NCBI GenBank assembly: GCA_965279285.1
Contig: OZ257148.1
Location: 558,001 to 622,000, forward strand
Length of the DNA stretch: 64,000 nucleotides
Source of the DNA: G965279335 sp965279285
GTDB taxonomy: Bacteria > Pseudomonadota > Gammaproteobacteria > DSM-16500
Direction: 5' to 3'
Position numbers and translations under genes: made by a program. The notes under the pieces were generated by a model, which did no database searches, was not told where the DNA came from, and saw only the letters and a program-made list of their open reading frames with translations. This document shows positions 34,924 to 43,296 of the stretch, piece after piece. Position 1 is the stretch's first letter; each line of letters starts with the position of its first letter.

Positions 34924-36084
34924 TTAAAAATCTAAGGCTTTACCTAAATCTAAACGCAAGTCTTCAACCGCCTCTATTCCAACCGAGATACGAATTAAAC
35001 CATCTTTAATTCCCAATAATTGCCGTTGTTCTACAGGAATACTGGCGTGAGTCATAATTGCAGGGTGCTCAATAAGACTTTCCACACCACCTAAGCTTTC
35101 TGCTAAAGTAAATATCTCACAATGTTCTAATACGCGGATAGTTTCCGCTAAGTTGGCTTTTAGTTCGACTGTAATCATGCCGCCAAAGTGAGCCATTTGC
35201 TGTTTAGCGAGTTGGTGTTGAGGGTGGCTTGATAAACCAGGGTAAATGACACGTGCGATCTTAGGGTGATGCTCTAACCAGGAAGCTAGCTCTAGGGCAT
35301 TATTGCAATGTCGTTCCATCCGTACCGCCAGGGTTTTTACGCCACGCATTGCTAAAAAACTATCAAATGGACCAGCAATTGCACCGATCGCATTTTGTAA
35401 AAATTCAATTTGTTCAATCAGTGTTTGGTTTTCTCCAACGACAGCGATCCCACCAATCATATCAGAATGACCATTAAGATATTTAGTTGCAGAGTGCACA
35501 ACAATATCAAATCCATGCTCAATCGGTCGTTGTAGCATGGGTGTAGCAAAAGTATTATCAACAACGGAAATAAGCTTATATTTTTTGGCAATAGCTGCGA
35601 CCTTATCGAGGTCGACCAGTTTTAACATGGGATTGCTGGGGGTTTCTAGCCAAATCATTTTCGTGTTAGGACGGATTTCAGCAGCAATTTTTTCTGGATT
35701 AGAAAGATCAATGAATGATACATGAAGACCAGCAGAACGTTTTCGGACTTTTTCTAATAATCGGTAAGTTCCACCATAGAGATCATCCATGGCAATAATG
35801 TGATCGCCAGGCTGTAAAATTTCTAACACGGTTGCAATAGCTGCCATACCAGAAGCAAAGGCAAAACCAGCAACGCCGCTTTCTAAATTAGCAATGCATT
35901 TTTCATAAGCACAACGAGTTGGGTTTTTGGTGCGAGAATATTCATAACCTTGATGTTTTCCAGGACTTTTTTGTGCATAGGTTGATGTTGCATAAATTGG
36001 AGTCATTACCGCGCCGGTGTTAGGATCGGGTTCTTGCCCTGCATGAATGACGCGAGTTGCTAAGTCTTGAGTTGATTTTTTCAT
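34924..36084 (-). CDS. Cystathionine gamma-lyase/synthase (Cys/Met metabolism PLP enzyme)
   Basis: A PLP enzyme of the trans-sulfuration family, about 386 residues from the ATG at 36084 (MKKSTQDL); six extra codons upstream are possible. Landmarks: TRVIHAGQEPDP, YSRTKNPTRCAYEKCIANLE, FASGMAAIATVLE, WLETPSNPMLKLVD, the PLP lysine in VVHSATKYLNGHSD, and GGVESLIEHPAIMTHA. Sequence alone does not separate gamma-lyase from gamma-synthase. The upstream neighbour is a cystathionine beta-synthase, which favours gamma-lyase and cysteine formation from homocysteine. Confidence 0.9.
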   Translation of the reverse strand: MKKSTQDLATRVIHAGQEPDPNTGAVMTPIYATSTYAQKSPGKHQGYEYSRTKNPTRCAYEKCIANLESGVAGFAFASGMAAIATVLEILQPGDHIIAMDDLYGGTYRLLEKVRKRSAGLHVSFIDLSNPEKIAAEIRPNTKMIWLETPSNPMLKLVDLDKVAAIAKKYKLISVVDNTFATPMLQRPIEHGFDIVVHSATKYLNGHSDMIGGIAVVGENQTLIEQIEFLQNAIGAIAGPFDSFLAMRGVKTLAVRMERHCNNALELASWLEHHPKIARVIYPGLSSHPQHQLAKQQMAHFGGMITVELKANLAETIRVLEHCEIFTLAESLGGVESLIEHPAIMTHASIPVEQRQLLGIKDGLIRISVGIEAVEDLRLDLGKALDF

Positions 36085-36121
36085 TCGTATCCTTTTGTGC
36101 ATAATGGAATTTACAAAAATG

Positions 36122-36274
36122 GTAACTATTCAGCAGCTAGAGAGCTTGGTGGGCACGCTGCGCTTTGCCCACCCTACTAGATGCCAGCTAGAAGCACGCT
36201 GGCATGACAAGATATTTCGTAGGGTGGGCAAAGCGCAGCGTGCCCACCAAGCTCTCTAGCTGCTGAATAGTTAC
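36122..36274. repeat. Palindromic element A7
   Basis: A 153-bp inverted repeat with termini GTAACTATTCAGCAG and its exact complement. The variable segment CTAGAGA is perfectly matched, and AGCTTGG replaces AGTTTGG on both arms. The linker is that of A6 in inverted orientation. Its right end supplies the TAA stop codon of the cystathionine beta-synthase gene (36271-36273). Confidence 0.92.
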
Positions 36275-37221
36275 AAAAAATGATTAGCCTTCATCCAGCC
36301 ATCATCAACAAATTTACTCATATAATTTCGAATACTGTCCGGCAAGATAACCACGCATTTTTGCCCTTTTTTTAAGACTTTTGCTGCTTGAAGTGCGCCA
36401 TAAGTGGCAGAGCCAGACGATCCACCAATGAGTAAACCTTCTTCACGAATTAATTTTCTTGCCATTAAAAAAGAATCTTTATCATTCACTTTTATATATT
36501 GATCGACGAGAGTGTTGTCTAGGACACGAGGAATAAAATCATAACCGATACCTTCCACTAAATAAGGTTTGATTTCTGTGCCACCACCTAGAATAGATCC
36601 AACGGGATCGACACCGATAATTTGAATATCGCGATTATATTCTTTAATTTTACGAGCTACGCCTGTGATTGTGCCGCCAGTTCCTACTGAAATAACGACC
36701 ATGGCCAAGTTAGGTCCGACATCATCAATAATTTCTTGGGCAGTATGGGAATAATGAATGGCAGGATTATCTGGATTAGCATACTGATCTAAAATATGGG
36801 AATTAGGTATTTCATGTTGTAATTTTTTGGCAAGAGAAATATGGCTATCAGGATGATCATGAGCAGCTTCGGTTGGAGTTCGATAAATTTTTGCACCGAG
36901 TGCTTCTAAGACGACTTGTTTTTCTTTACTCATTTTTTCTGGCATCGTGATAATAATTTTATAGCCTTTTACGGCACCGGCCATTGCTATTCCAATACCG
37001 GTATTACCTGATGTGGCTTCAATTAAAGTATCGCCGGGTTTAATCCGTCCTGATTTTTCAGCCTCTTCTATCATATGTACCGCAATACGATCTTTGACTG
37101 AGCCGCCAGGATTTAAAAACTCGCATTTACCATAAACATCGCAGGCGAGATCATGAGCAACTTGTTTAAGGTGAACCAATGGAGTTTTGCCTACAGCATT
37201 AAGAATATTATCTAGCAACAT
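36271..37221 (-). CDS. Cystathionine beta-synthase (catalytic core, eukaryote-like)
   Basis: It condenses serine with homocysteine to cystathionine. The 316 residues are only the PLP core; there is no heme-binding N-terminus and no regulatory CBS-domain pair. The PLP lysine is in NPGGSVKDRI. TSGNTGIGIAMAGAVKGY, MPEKMSKEK, SVGTGGTITGVARK, VEGIGYDFIPRVLD and ILPDSIRNYMSKFVDDGWM closely follow animal CBS, more than bacterial CysK. It lies beside the gamma-lyase, forming a reverse trans-sulfuration pair. The last codon and stop coincide with the palindrome A7 terminus. A cysteine synthase role is the alternative. Confidence 0.85.
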   Translation of the reverse strand: MLLDNILNAVGKTPLVHLKQVAHDLACDVYGKCEFLNPGGSVKDRIAVHMIEEAEKSGRIKPGDTLIEATSGNTGIGIAMAGAVKGYKIIITMPEKMSKEKQVVLEALGAKIYRTPTEAAHDHPDSHISLAKKLQHEIPNSHILDQYANPDNPAIHYSHTAQEIIDDVGPNLAMVVISVGTGGTITGVARKIKEYNRDIQIIGVDPVGSILGGGTEIKPYLVEGIGYDFIPRVLDNTLVDQYIKVNDKDSFLMARKLIREEGLLIGGSSGSATYGALQAAKVLKKGQKCVVILPDSIRNYMSKFVDDGWMKANHFL

Positions 37222-37230
37222 GTATTTTCC

Positions 37231-37689
37231 TTATTTAGGAAGAGGGTTGGTTGTAGTAATAAAAGCGGGCTGATTAAATTTAGTTACATGACAACGCGCT
37301 CTGCGTAATCCAGGGCTTAGTTTGCCGGTGATATGAATAGTCATGGATTTTCCTGTCATAACACCATTTTCTAAATAACAAAAATTATTGACTGTGGCAT
37401 ACGGCCCAAACTTTAAGACGGAAGCTTTAACTTGATAACGGTGTTCTTTTGAATAAGCTACCCAAAAGTTATCTTTATTTTTTACATCGAAAAGATAAGG
37501 CAATACTTGGCCTGACTCCATATCTCGGAGTTCGAGTAACCAGACAGGGTCGCCCACAATAGCCGTGAGATTAGTTGTAATACTTAGAGTTTGAGCAACG
37601 TCGTTTTGTGCGTGCAATAATGGAGACGCAATGAAGAAACTTAATGAAACTAACCCCAGGTGAAAAAAATGAATTATTTTCATGGCCAT
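37231..37689 (-). CDS. Small secreted protein of unknown function
   Basis: A 152-residue protein with a signal peptide (MAMKIIHFFHLGLVSLSFFI..., cleavage after LHA). The mature part is about 125 residues, beta-rich, with two cysteines (NNFCYLE and RRARCHV) that could form a disulfide in the periplasm. The disulfide enzyme gene dsbB lies just upstream. It ends 9 bp before the cystathionine beta-synthase gene. No family recognised; Met1 or Met3 may be the start. Confidence 0.55.
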   Translation of the reverse strand: MAMKIIHFFHLGLVSLSFFIASPLLHAQNDVAQTLSITTNLTAIVGDPVWLLELRDMESGQVLPYLFDVKNKDNFWVAYSKEHRYQVKASVLKFGPYATVNNFCYLENGVMTGKSMTIHITGKLSPGLRRARCHVTKFNQPAFITTTNPLPK

Positions 37690-37760
37690 GCATCCCTTGC
37701 TTGCTGAATAGTTATTAATTATATACTTATTACCCTACAAGATGCGATGGCTAAGTTCTA

Positions 37761-37916
37761 ACGTAACTGTTCCGTGACGAGGGAGCGTGCGAGAGTCGTA
37801 GTTAAAATAAAGCGACTTGCTTGCCATGGATGGCAAGCCCAAAACAGGGATGTTTAGCTCGGAGCGGTATTTTAACTACGACTCTCGCACGCTCCCTCGT
37901 CACGGAACAGTTACGT
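37761..37916. repeat. Palindromic element B3 (inverted core)
   Basis: A 156-bp element whose outer stem is perfect over about 48 bp on each side: ACGTAACTGTTCCGTGACGA onward, pairing with its complement ending at 37916. The core is the class B core in reverse orientation (TTGCCATGGATGGCAA, AACAGGGATG). The terminus is GTAACTGTTCCGTGACG instead of GTAACTATTCAGCAG. It ends immediately before the dsbB stop codon. Confidence 0.92.
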
Positions 37917-38411
37917 TCATCTGTATGATCTAAACATTTGCCATAGAGCAAAAATAGCAAAAATAACAAACCAGAGTAAAGACCATTGCGCCATGCTAAA
38001 GTTGAAAAATGACCAATCCACTAAGGAGCATTCAGCAGATCCAGCAAATATTTTTTTTAAAACTTCGTCTAAAGGTAACACTTGCAGCATATACTGCAAG
38101 CTAACACCACAATCGGCTGTTTGATTGGGTGGCAAGTGTTGAATCCAGATTTGCCTTCCTGCTAATAATATTCCGCCGATGGATAATAAAAAACTTAAGC
38201 CACCAAAAAGAACATTTCCCCATTTTTTTAGAGGTAAAATGGCACCAAAGAAAAAAAGCAATGCGATTATTCCTAAGTCTAGGCGTTGTAATATGCAGAG
38301 CGGACAGGGGGCAATACCGTCAACAAATTGTAAATAAAGCGCAAAGGAAAACAACAGCAATGTGGTAATAAATGCCCAAAAATAAGCTAAGCGAGGCGTT
38401 AATAAATTCAT
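37917..38411 (-). CDS. dsbB: Disulfide bond formation protein B
   Basis: It reoxidises DsbA and passes electrons to ubiquinone. The 164 residues from the ATG at 38411 (MNLLTPRLAYFW) have four membrane helices. The first redox pair is in APCPLCILQRLD. The second pair is Cys in ADCGVSLQYM and Cys in SAECSLVDW. The frame extends upstream into ruvX, but this start lies 3 bp past the ruvX stop. Followed by palindrome B3. Confidence 0.94.
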   Translation of the reverse strand: MNLLTPRLAYFWAFITTLLLFSFALYLQFVDGIAPCPLCILQRLDLGIIALLFFFGAILPLKKWGNVLFGGLSFLLSIGGILLAGRQIWIQHLPPNQTADCGVSLQYMLQVLPLDEVLKKIFAGSAECSLVDWSFFNFSMAQWSLLWFVIFAIFALWQMFRSYR

Positions 38412-38413
38412 TT

Positions 38414-38845
38414 TTATACATCCGTATGAGTTAACCAATTTTCTAAGATCAATTGTGCAGCAACACTGTCAACCTGTCCATTTTGTAATGCTTTATATCC
38501 ACCTTCTTTGAATATATTTTCGCGCGCGGCTTTGGTGGTGAGGCGCTCATCGATTTCATGTACTGGTAATTGAAAGGTTTGACGTAATAAATCAGCAAAA
38601 GTACGAGCAGCCACTGTGAGCGGTTGTTCTGTTCCATCCATATTGAGTGGGATGCCTACTACGAGAGCATTGGGATGCCATTCATTAATTATTTTAGTGA
38701 GCATTGATAGTTGGGGATGGCCATTGATAGCTGGAATGACGGTCAAGGGACGCGCTGTTCTAGTAACCATTTGGCCGACAGCAACACCAATACGTTTAGT
38801 GCCAAAATCAAATCCTAATAAGATACTAGAATTTAAATGGTTCAT
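38414..38845 (-). CDS. ruvX: Putative pre-16S rRNA nuclease YqgF/RuvX
   Basis: A 143-residue RNase H-like protein: LLGFDFGTKRIGVAVGQ at the N-terminus (catalytic Asp), LVVGIPLNMDGTEQ in the middle, and VHEIDERLTTKAA with the acidic residue, then DSVAAQLILENWL. YqgF matures the 16S rRNA 5' end in E. coli and was first described as a resolvase-like protein. The 4-bp overlap with polA suggests coupling. Confidence 0.93.
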   Translation of the reverse strand: MNHLNSSILLGFDFGTKRIGVAVGQMVTRTARPLTVIPAINGHPQLSMLTKIINEWHPNALVVGIPLNMDGTEQPLTVAARTFADLLRQTFQLPVHEIDERLTTKAARENIFKEGGYKALQNGQVDSVAAQLILENWLTHTDV

Positions 38846-41541
38846 GCTTTAGAGGCCTCATCCCAATTATCTCCCGCACCAATTGAAACGAGTAGTGGAA
38901 CTTTGATTGATACTGCATTCATCATATGTTCACGAATTTTTTCCATTGCGATGGTGACATCTTTTTCTGCGACTTCAAAAACTAATTCATCGTGTACTTG
39001 CATAATCATTCGCGCATCAATTTTGCTTTCTTGTAGCCATGCTTGTGTGTGTATCATAGCAAGCTTGATGATATCAGCTGCACTTCCCTGTAAAGGAGCG
39101 TTAATTGCTGCACGTTCAGCATATTTTTGTCGCATCATTTGACTAGAGTTTATGTCGGGTAGATATAAGCGTCGTCCCCATAATGTTTCTACATAACCAT
39201 TTTTGTGTGCAGCAGCTCTTGTTTGTTCCATGTATTCGTGCACCCCAGGATAGCGAGTAAAATAAGTATTAATATAATCCTGAGCTTCTTGACGTGAAAT
39301 GTCGAGTTGTTTTGCTAGTCCAAATGCTGACATACCATAAATTAAGCCGAAATTAATGGCTTTTGCACTACGGCGTTGTTCGAAAGTGACGGTAGAAATG
39401 GGGATGCCCAATACTTCAGCCGCAGTTGCTTCATGAATATCTAAATTGTTTTCAAAAGCGTTTAATAAATTTTTATCATTTGAAATATGAGCCATAATGC
39501 GTAGCTCAATTTGTGAATAATCCGCCGTTATAATTTTGTATCCGGGTGTTGCAATGAATGCTTGTCGAATGCGTCGACCTTCGTGAGTTCGCACTGGTAT
39601 GTTTTGTAAATTGGGGTCAGATGAAGATAAGCGACCTGTTGCAGCACCAGTTTGATTATATGAAGTATGAACGCGTCCGGTTTGTAAATTGATTTGTTCA
39701 GGTAATTTTTTTGTATAAGTTGAAATTAATTTACTTAACCCTCGATATTCGATAATAATTTTTGGTAAAGGATATTCTAATGCTAATTCGTGTAAAACAG
39801 ATTCAGCTGTAGAGGCTTGTCCCGTGGGCGTTTTTTGTAAAATGGGAATAGCTAGTTTTGTAAATAAAATTTCTTGTAATTGCTTAGGTGAGCTAATATT
39901 AAATTCTTCCCCAGCAAGTAAATAAGCTTCTTGTTCTAATTCTTTTAAGCGTTTTTCTAGCTCAACGCTTTGTAATTGTAATTTTTTTCCATCAATTAAA
40001 ACGCCATTGCGCTCTATACTGACTAACACTGGAACGAGAGGCATTTCTATGGCGGTGAAAATATGTTTTAACCCGGCTGCTTTTTCTAATTTGGGCCATA
40101 AATGTTGATGTAAGCGTAATGTGATATCAGCATCTTCTGCAGCATAGGGAGCCGCTTTTTCAATACTAACTTGATTGAAAGGGATTTGTTTGGCGCCTTT
40201 GCCAGCGACATCTTCATAGCGAATAGTTCGCCAGCCTAAATGTTTTAGTGCGAGAGAATCCATATCATGCGTGTTGCTTGAGCTATCGAGAATATAAGAT
40301 TCCAGCATAGTATCAAAGGCAACACCTTGTAAATAAATATGGTGATTAGCTAAAACCTCCATATCATATTTAATATTTTGGCCAATTTTTTTTATTTGAG
40401 GGTTTTCTAATAGTGGTTTTAACTGTGCAAGTACGTAATCTCGATCAAGTTGTTGTGGGGCATCGATATAGTCATGTGCTAAAGGAATATAGGCGGCCTT
40501 TTCTGCTTCGCAAGCAAAAGAAATTCCTACGATTTCAGCATCCATATAAATTAAACTAGTTGTTTCGGTATCAAATGCAAATAATGTTGCGGCCGTTAAT
40601 TTTTTTATCCATTCATGGAGCTGTGATTCTGTGTAGATAACGTCATAGTTTTTATATTTATTATTCTCTTCGGCTGGTTGATGAGCGAGTAATTCGTTTA
40701 ACCAAGTTTTGAATTCTAATTTTTTATATAATTCTATTAATGCATCATTATCAGGATTTTTGCGGTTTAATTCAGATAAATCGAAAGCTAAGGTGACATC
40801 AAGTTTAATGGTAGCTAATTGTTTTGCTAAAGGCAGTTGTTGCAATGAAGCACGTAAGTTTTCTCCAACTTTGCCAGCAATTTTTTCTGCATTGGTGACG
40901 ATGTTGTCAAGTGAGCCATACTGTAATAACCATTTGACCGCTGTCTTTGGGCCGACTTGAGGAACACCAGGAATATTATCTGCTGTGTCACCGACTAGGG
41001 CTAAATAATCAATAATAAGCTCGGGTGGAATACCAAATTTTTCTTGTACTGACAGCGGATTTAATTGGCTATTGGTCATGGTGTTTATTAAGGTGACGTG
41101 TTGATTAACTAACTGTGCTAAATCTTTATCGCCAGTGGATATCAGTGTATGTAAGTTTTTTTTAGTTGCTGTTTGTGCCAAGGTGCCAATAACATCGTCA
41201 GCTTCTACGCCGTCTTCCATGATGATAGGTAAGCCCATTGCCTTAATGATTTGATGGATGGGTTCAATTTGTTTAATTAAATCTTCCGGCATTTCAGTGC
41301 GATTCGCTTTATATTTATCGTACAACTCATCACGAAAAGTTTTACCTTTAGCATCAAATACTACGGCGATATGTTCCGGATTATATTCTTTTAATAAACT
41401 GCGCAACATATTAATGACACCATAGATTGCGCCCGTAGGTTCCCCATGAGAGTTGGTTAGCGCAGGCATAGCATGAAATGCACGGTATAAATAAGATGAG
41501 CCATCAATAAGAATAATGGGATTAGTTGTTTGGTTTGTCAT
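38842..41541 (-). CDS. polA: DNA polymerase I
   Basis: About 899 residues from the ATG at 41541 (MTNQTTN); the frame extends eight codons upstream. The N-terminal 5'-3' exonuclease domain (~1-290) shows LIDGSSYLYRAFHA, GVEADDVIGTLA and GDTADNIPGV. The 3'-5' proofreading domain (~300-480) retains the catalytic pair in FAFDTETTSL, and YAAEDADITLRL. The polymerase domain has TGRLSSSDPNLQNIPVRT, ADYSQIELRIMAHIS, RRSAKAINFGLIYGMS and MQVHDELVFEV. All three activities appear intact. Confidence 0.97.
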   Translation of the reverse strand: MTNQTTNPIILIDGSSYLYRAFHAMPALTNSHGEPTGAIYGVINMLRSLLKEYNPEHIAVVFDAKGKTFRDELYDKYKANRTEMPEDLIKQIEPIHQIIKAMGLPIIMEDGVEADDVIGTLAQTATKKNLHTLISTGDKDLAQLVNQHVTLINTMTNSQLNPLSVQEKFGIPPELIIDYLALVGDTADNIPGVPQVGPKTAVKWLLQYGSLDNIVTNAEKIAGKVGENLRASLQQLPLAKQLATIKLDVTLAFDLSELNRKNPDNDALIELYKKLEFKTWLNELLAHQPAEENNKYKNYDVIYTESQLHEWIKKLTAATLFAFDTETTSLIYMDAEIVGISFACEAEKAAYIPLAHDYIDAPQQLDRDYVLAQLKPLLENPQIKKIGQNIKYDMEVLANHHIYLQGVAFDTMLESYILDSSSNTHDMDSLALKHLGWRTIRYEDVAGKGAKQIPFNQVSIEKAAPYAAEDADITLRLHQHLWPKLEKAAGLKHIFTAIEMPLVPVLVSIERNGVLIDGKKLQLQSVELEKRLKELEQEAYLLAGEEFNISSPKQLQEILFTKLAIPILQKTPTGQASTAESVLHELALEYPLPKIIIEYRGLSKLISTYTKKLPEQINLQTGRVHTSYNQTGAATGRLSSSDPNLQNIPVRTHEGRRIRQAFIATPGYKIITADYSQIELRIMAHISNDKNLLNAFENNLDIHEATAAEVLGIPISTVTFEQRRSAKAINFGLIYGMSAFGLAKQLDISRQEAQDYINTYFTRYPGVHEYMEQTRAAAHKNGYVETLWGRRLYLPDINSSQMMRQKYAERAAINAPLQGSAADIIKLAMIHTQAWLQESKIDARMIMQVHDELVFEVAEKDVTIAMEKIREHMMNAVSIKVPLLVSIGAGDNWDEASKA

Positions 41542-41617
41542 CGTTTTAGCCTTTGGTATGCACAATTGGATAGTTAAGCAGAATAATACGAAATTGTGAG
41601 TTTTGCTATGTAATAAA

Positions 41618-41713
41618 TGACTGGGGTCCTGTCACGATATATTTTTTTTTCGTGCTCGCAGGCTGCGCGCGAAAAAGAAAATACATCGTGCCACCCCGCT
41701 ATTTAATATAAAA
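41618..41713 (+). repeat. Class C palindrome C1
   Basis: An 80-bp imperfect palindrome with outer end TGACTGGGGTCCTG, a centre CGTGCTCGCAGGCTGCGCGC, and inner end GCCACCCCGC followed by the shared tail CTATTTAATATAAAA. It is the left partner of inverted copy C2 (43089-43183); together they bracket the effector-like gene. Confidence 0.9.
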
Positions 41714-41732
41714 GCGGTATTCGCTTTTTAAC

Positions 41733-42992
41733 CTATGAAATCGTGTTGGATGTAGGTTTTGTTGGTGGTTGGTTTTCTGGTTTAAGTTTATCGCGTTGCT
41801 GGTTTTTGATTGTTGTAAATGTCAAAAAAGCGGTAGACATTCGACCGGGCTCGCATGTGCTTTTTGGCTGTTTAGAGCCATTCACTGCAAAATCAAACCC
41901 TAACCCACTGTTGTTAGAATCCTCAAGAGGATAGAGATCCAACGAAACCTGGCTATTATCTGTTTGTTGATACACCATTAAGCTTAGCGAACAATGTTGT
42001 GGCTCTCCTTTTTCTAGGGTTTCAATGTTTTTGTAGAGGCCATCACCACAAAACATTTGGCCATAATTTGCCGGCATCAAGCGTTGATCATATCCGGCTC
42101 CTCGTCGCCAGAATAGTATGGCTCGTGGGTCTTGGCGGCTATTGCCAAAATGGTTCGCATAATGAGTATGATATATATCTAGCGCTTTTTGAAATAGATT
42201 AGGATTAAAGTGTAGCCCTATTGTCACCGGCTCTTCCAGTATTGCATTTAATGAAATTATAAACTGAGCATCCGCTATAGCAACAGCAGATCCTTTTTTG
42301 ATTGTTAAATTGTAATCGGGTGCGCCTGATGATGTAATATCGTCTTGCTTGGCATCTCGAATAGTGTGAGTTAATGTTTCTAGTCGGATAAAAGCTAAGC
42401 GCCATCGTTTTTCTTGTGACTTTTCCCATCCTTCAGCAAACTGTGCATTGAATAGCGCATCTGCTTTTTGTTTACCTTCGGTTTTAATTATGCAGGTTTT
42501 AAGCATTTTTGCTATTTCATGATCATCTTCACCTAATGCATATTCATATCCTGTTTTTCCTTCAACGACAATCCGCTGACCTGCTTTGTTGGTGATAGTT
42601 TTTTTTTCTGCTCTCCATTCATCTGATGCTAAACAGGGGCTAGAGTCTAGCATTCTCTCTACCTTAGTTTTTTCGCCGCTATGAATATGCGTGAAAAATT
42701 TTTCTATTCTTCTTTGTCTTAATTGAGCCTGTACTAGGTTTTTAACAAAACGTGAAGTTTTTCCAAAAGCTCTTAGCTATGTATCATCAAGACAAGGAAT
42801 TAAGTGTTGGTGTGCTACATCATTACATATTTTTATAAATAGCGGCGGTAGTTGAATGCTTGCTCTCTCAAGTGCTGCTCTAATTGAACTTGTTGTATTT
42901 TGAGCTGTTGCTGCAGCACTTGTACTTGCTGTTGATCGGTGTGTTTGCAAGCTATTTGCTTTAACGTCTATTTGTGAAGCCGAGCTTACCAT
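41733..42992 (-). pseudogene. Effector-like protein with F-box/ankyrin-like N-terminus, interrupted by one amber codon
   Basis: One continuous frame of about 419 codons is interrupted only by TAG at 42777-42779. Upstream part (71 residues, from 42992): a Ser/Thr/Ala-rich leader, then LPPLFIKICNDVAHQHLIPCLDD, which looks F-box-like. After the stop: LRAFGKTSRFVKNLV and FFTHIHSGEKTKVERMLDSSPCLA, an ankyrin-like helix pair. The rest contains AILFWRRGAGYDQRLMPANYG and GLGFDFAVNGSKQPKS, resembling Legionellales effector candidates. No signal peptide is visible. Only one stop and no frameshift suggests very recent inactivation, suppression, or two products (an internal ATG at 42653). It is bracketed by inverted palindromes C1 and C2. 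Confidence 0.65.
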
Positions 42993-43088
42993 GATCTCTT
43001 CTGCTTTTGTTTGAAAGATAATACCGCAAAGATACCAAATTAGACCCTAAAAAAGAATAACCCATTTAATTTAACCAAACAATGAATG

Positions 43089-43183
43089 CTTATATATTAA
43101 ACAGAGGGGTGTACGATGTATTTTCTTTTTCGCGCGCAGCTTGCGAGCACGAAAAAAAATATATCGTGACAGGACCCCAGTCA
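43089..43183 (-). repeat. Class C palindrome C2 (inverted relative to C1)
   Basis: The reverse complement of C1: tail TTATATATTAAACAG, then GGGGTGTACGATG, centre GCGCGCAGCTTGCGAGCACG, and outer end CAGGACCCCAGTCA ending at 43183. Flanking bases AATAAA/TTTTA on the outer sides of C1 and C2 also match as an inverted repeat. It ends about 30 bp before the dnaA -10 box. Confidence 0.9.
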
Positions 43184-43188
43184 TTTTA

Positions 43189-43219
43189 TTGCAGCTACAA
43201 CCCCCGTTAGTGCTATACT
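43189..43219 (+). promoter_or_regulatory. Candidate dnaA promoter
   Basis: An extended -10 box TGCTATACT (TATACT at 43214-43219) with a weak TTGCAG (43189-43194) at 19 bp. It lies 78 bp upstream of the chosen dnaA GTG and directly after C2. Confidence 0.4.
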
Positions 43220-43296
43220 GCGTTCCCTATCGCAATTTTGATAGAGAATGTTCGGGCAGGCTGGTTATTTCGGTGTTTGGGTATGGGAGAGAGTTG

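Noticed and set aside
4749..36274. Class A repeats as a CRISPR array
   Set aside because: Copies are kilobases apart, each is itself an inverted repeat, and there are no spacer-length units or cas genes.
42777..42779. TAG in the effector-like gene as pyrrolysine
   Set aside because: TAG ends intact genes here, such as ubiB, and nothing in the window suggests pyrrolysine genes; mutation or suppression is simpler.
43141..43296. dnaA starting at 43141 with a 52-residue N-terminal extension
   Set aside because: The extension is translated from palindrome C2, has no ribosome site and no resemblance to DnaA; the GTG at 43297 has a good site and the normal N-terminus.
42993..43296. Replication origin directly upstream of dnaA
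   Set aside because: No DnaA-box cluster is visible there; the space is mostly occupied by palindrome C2.
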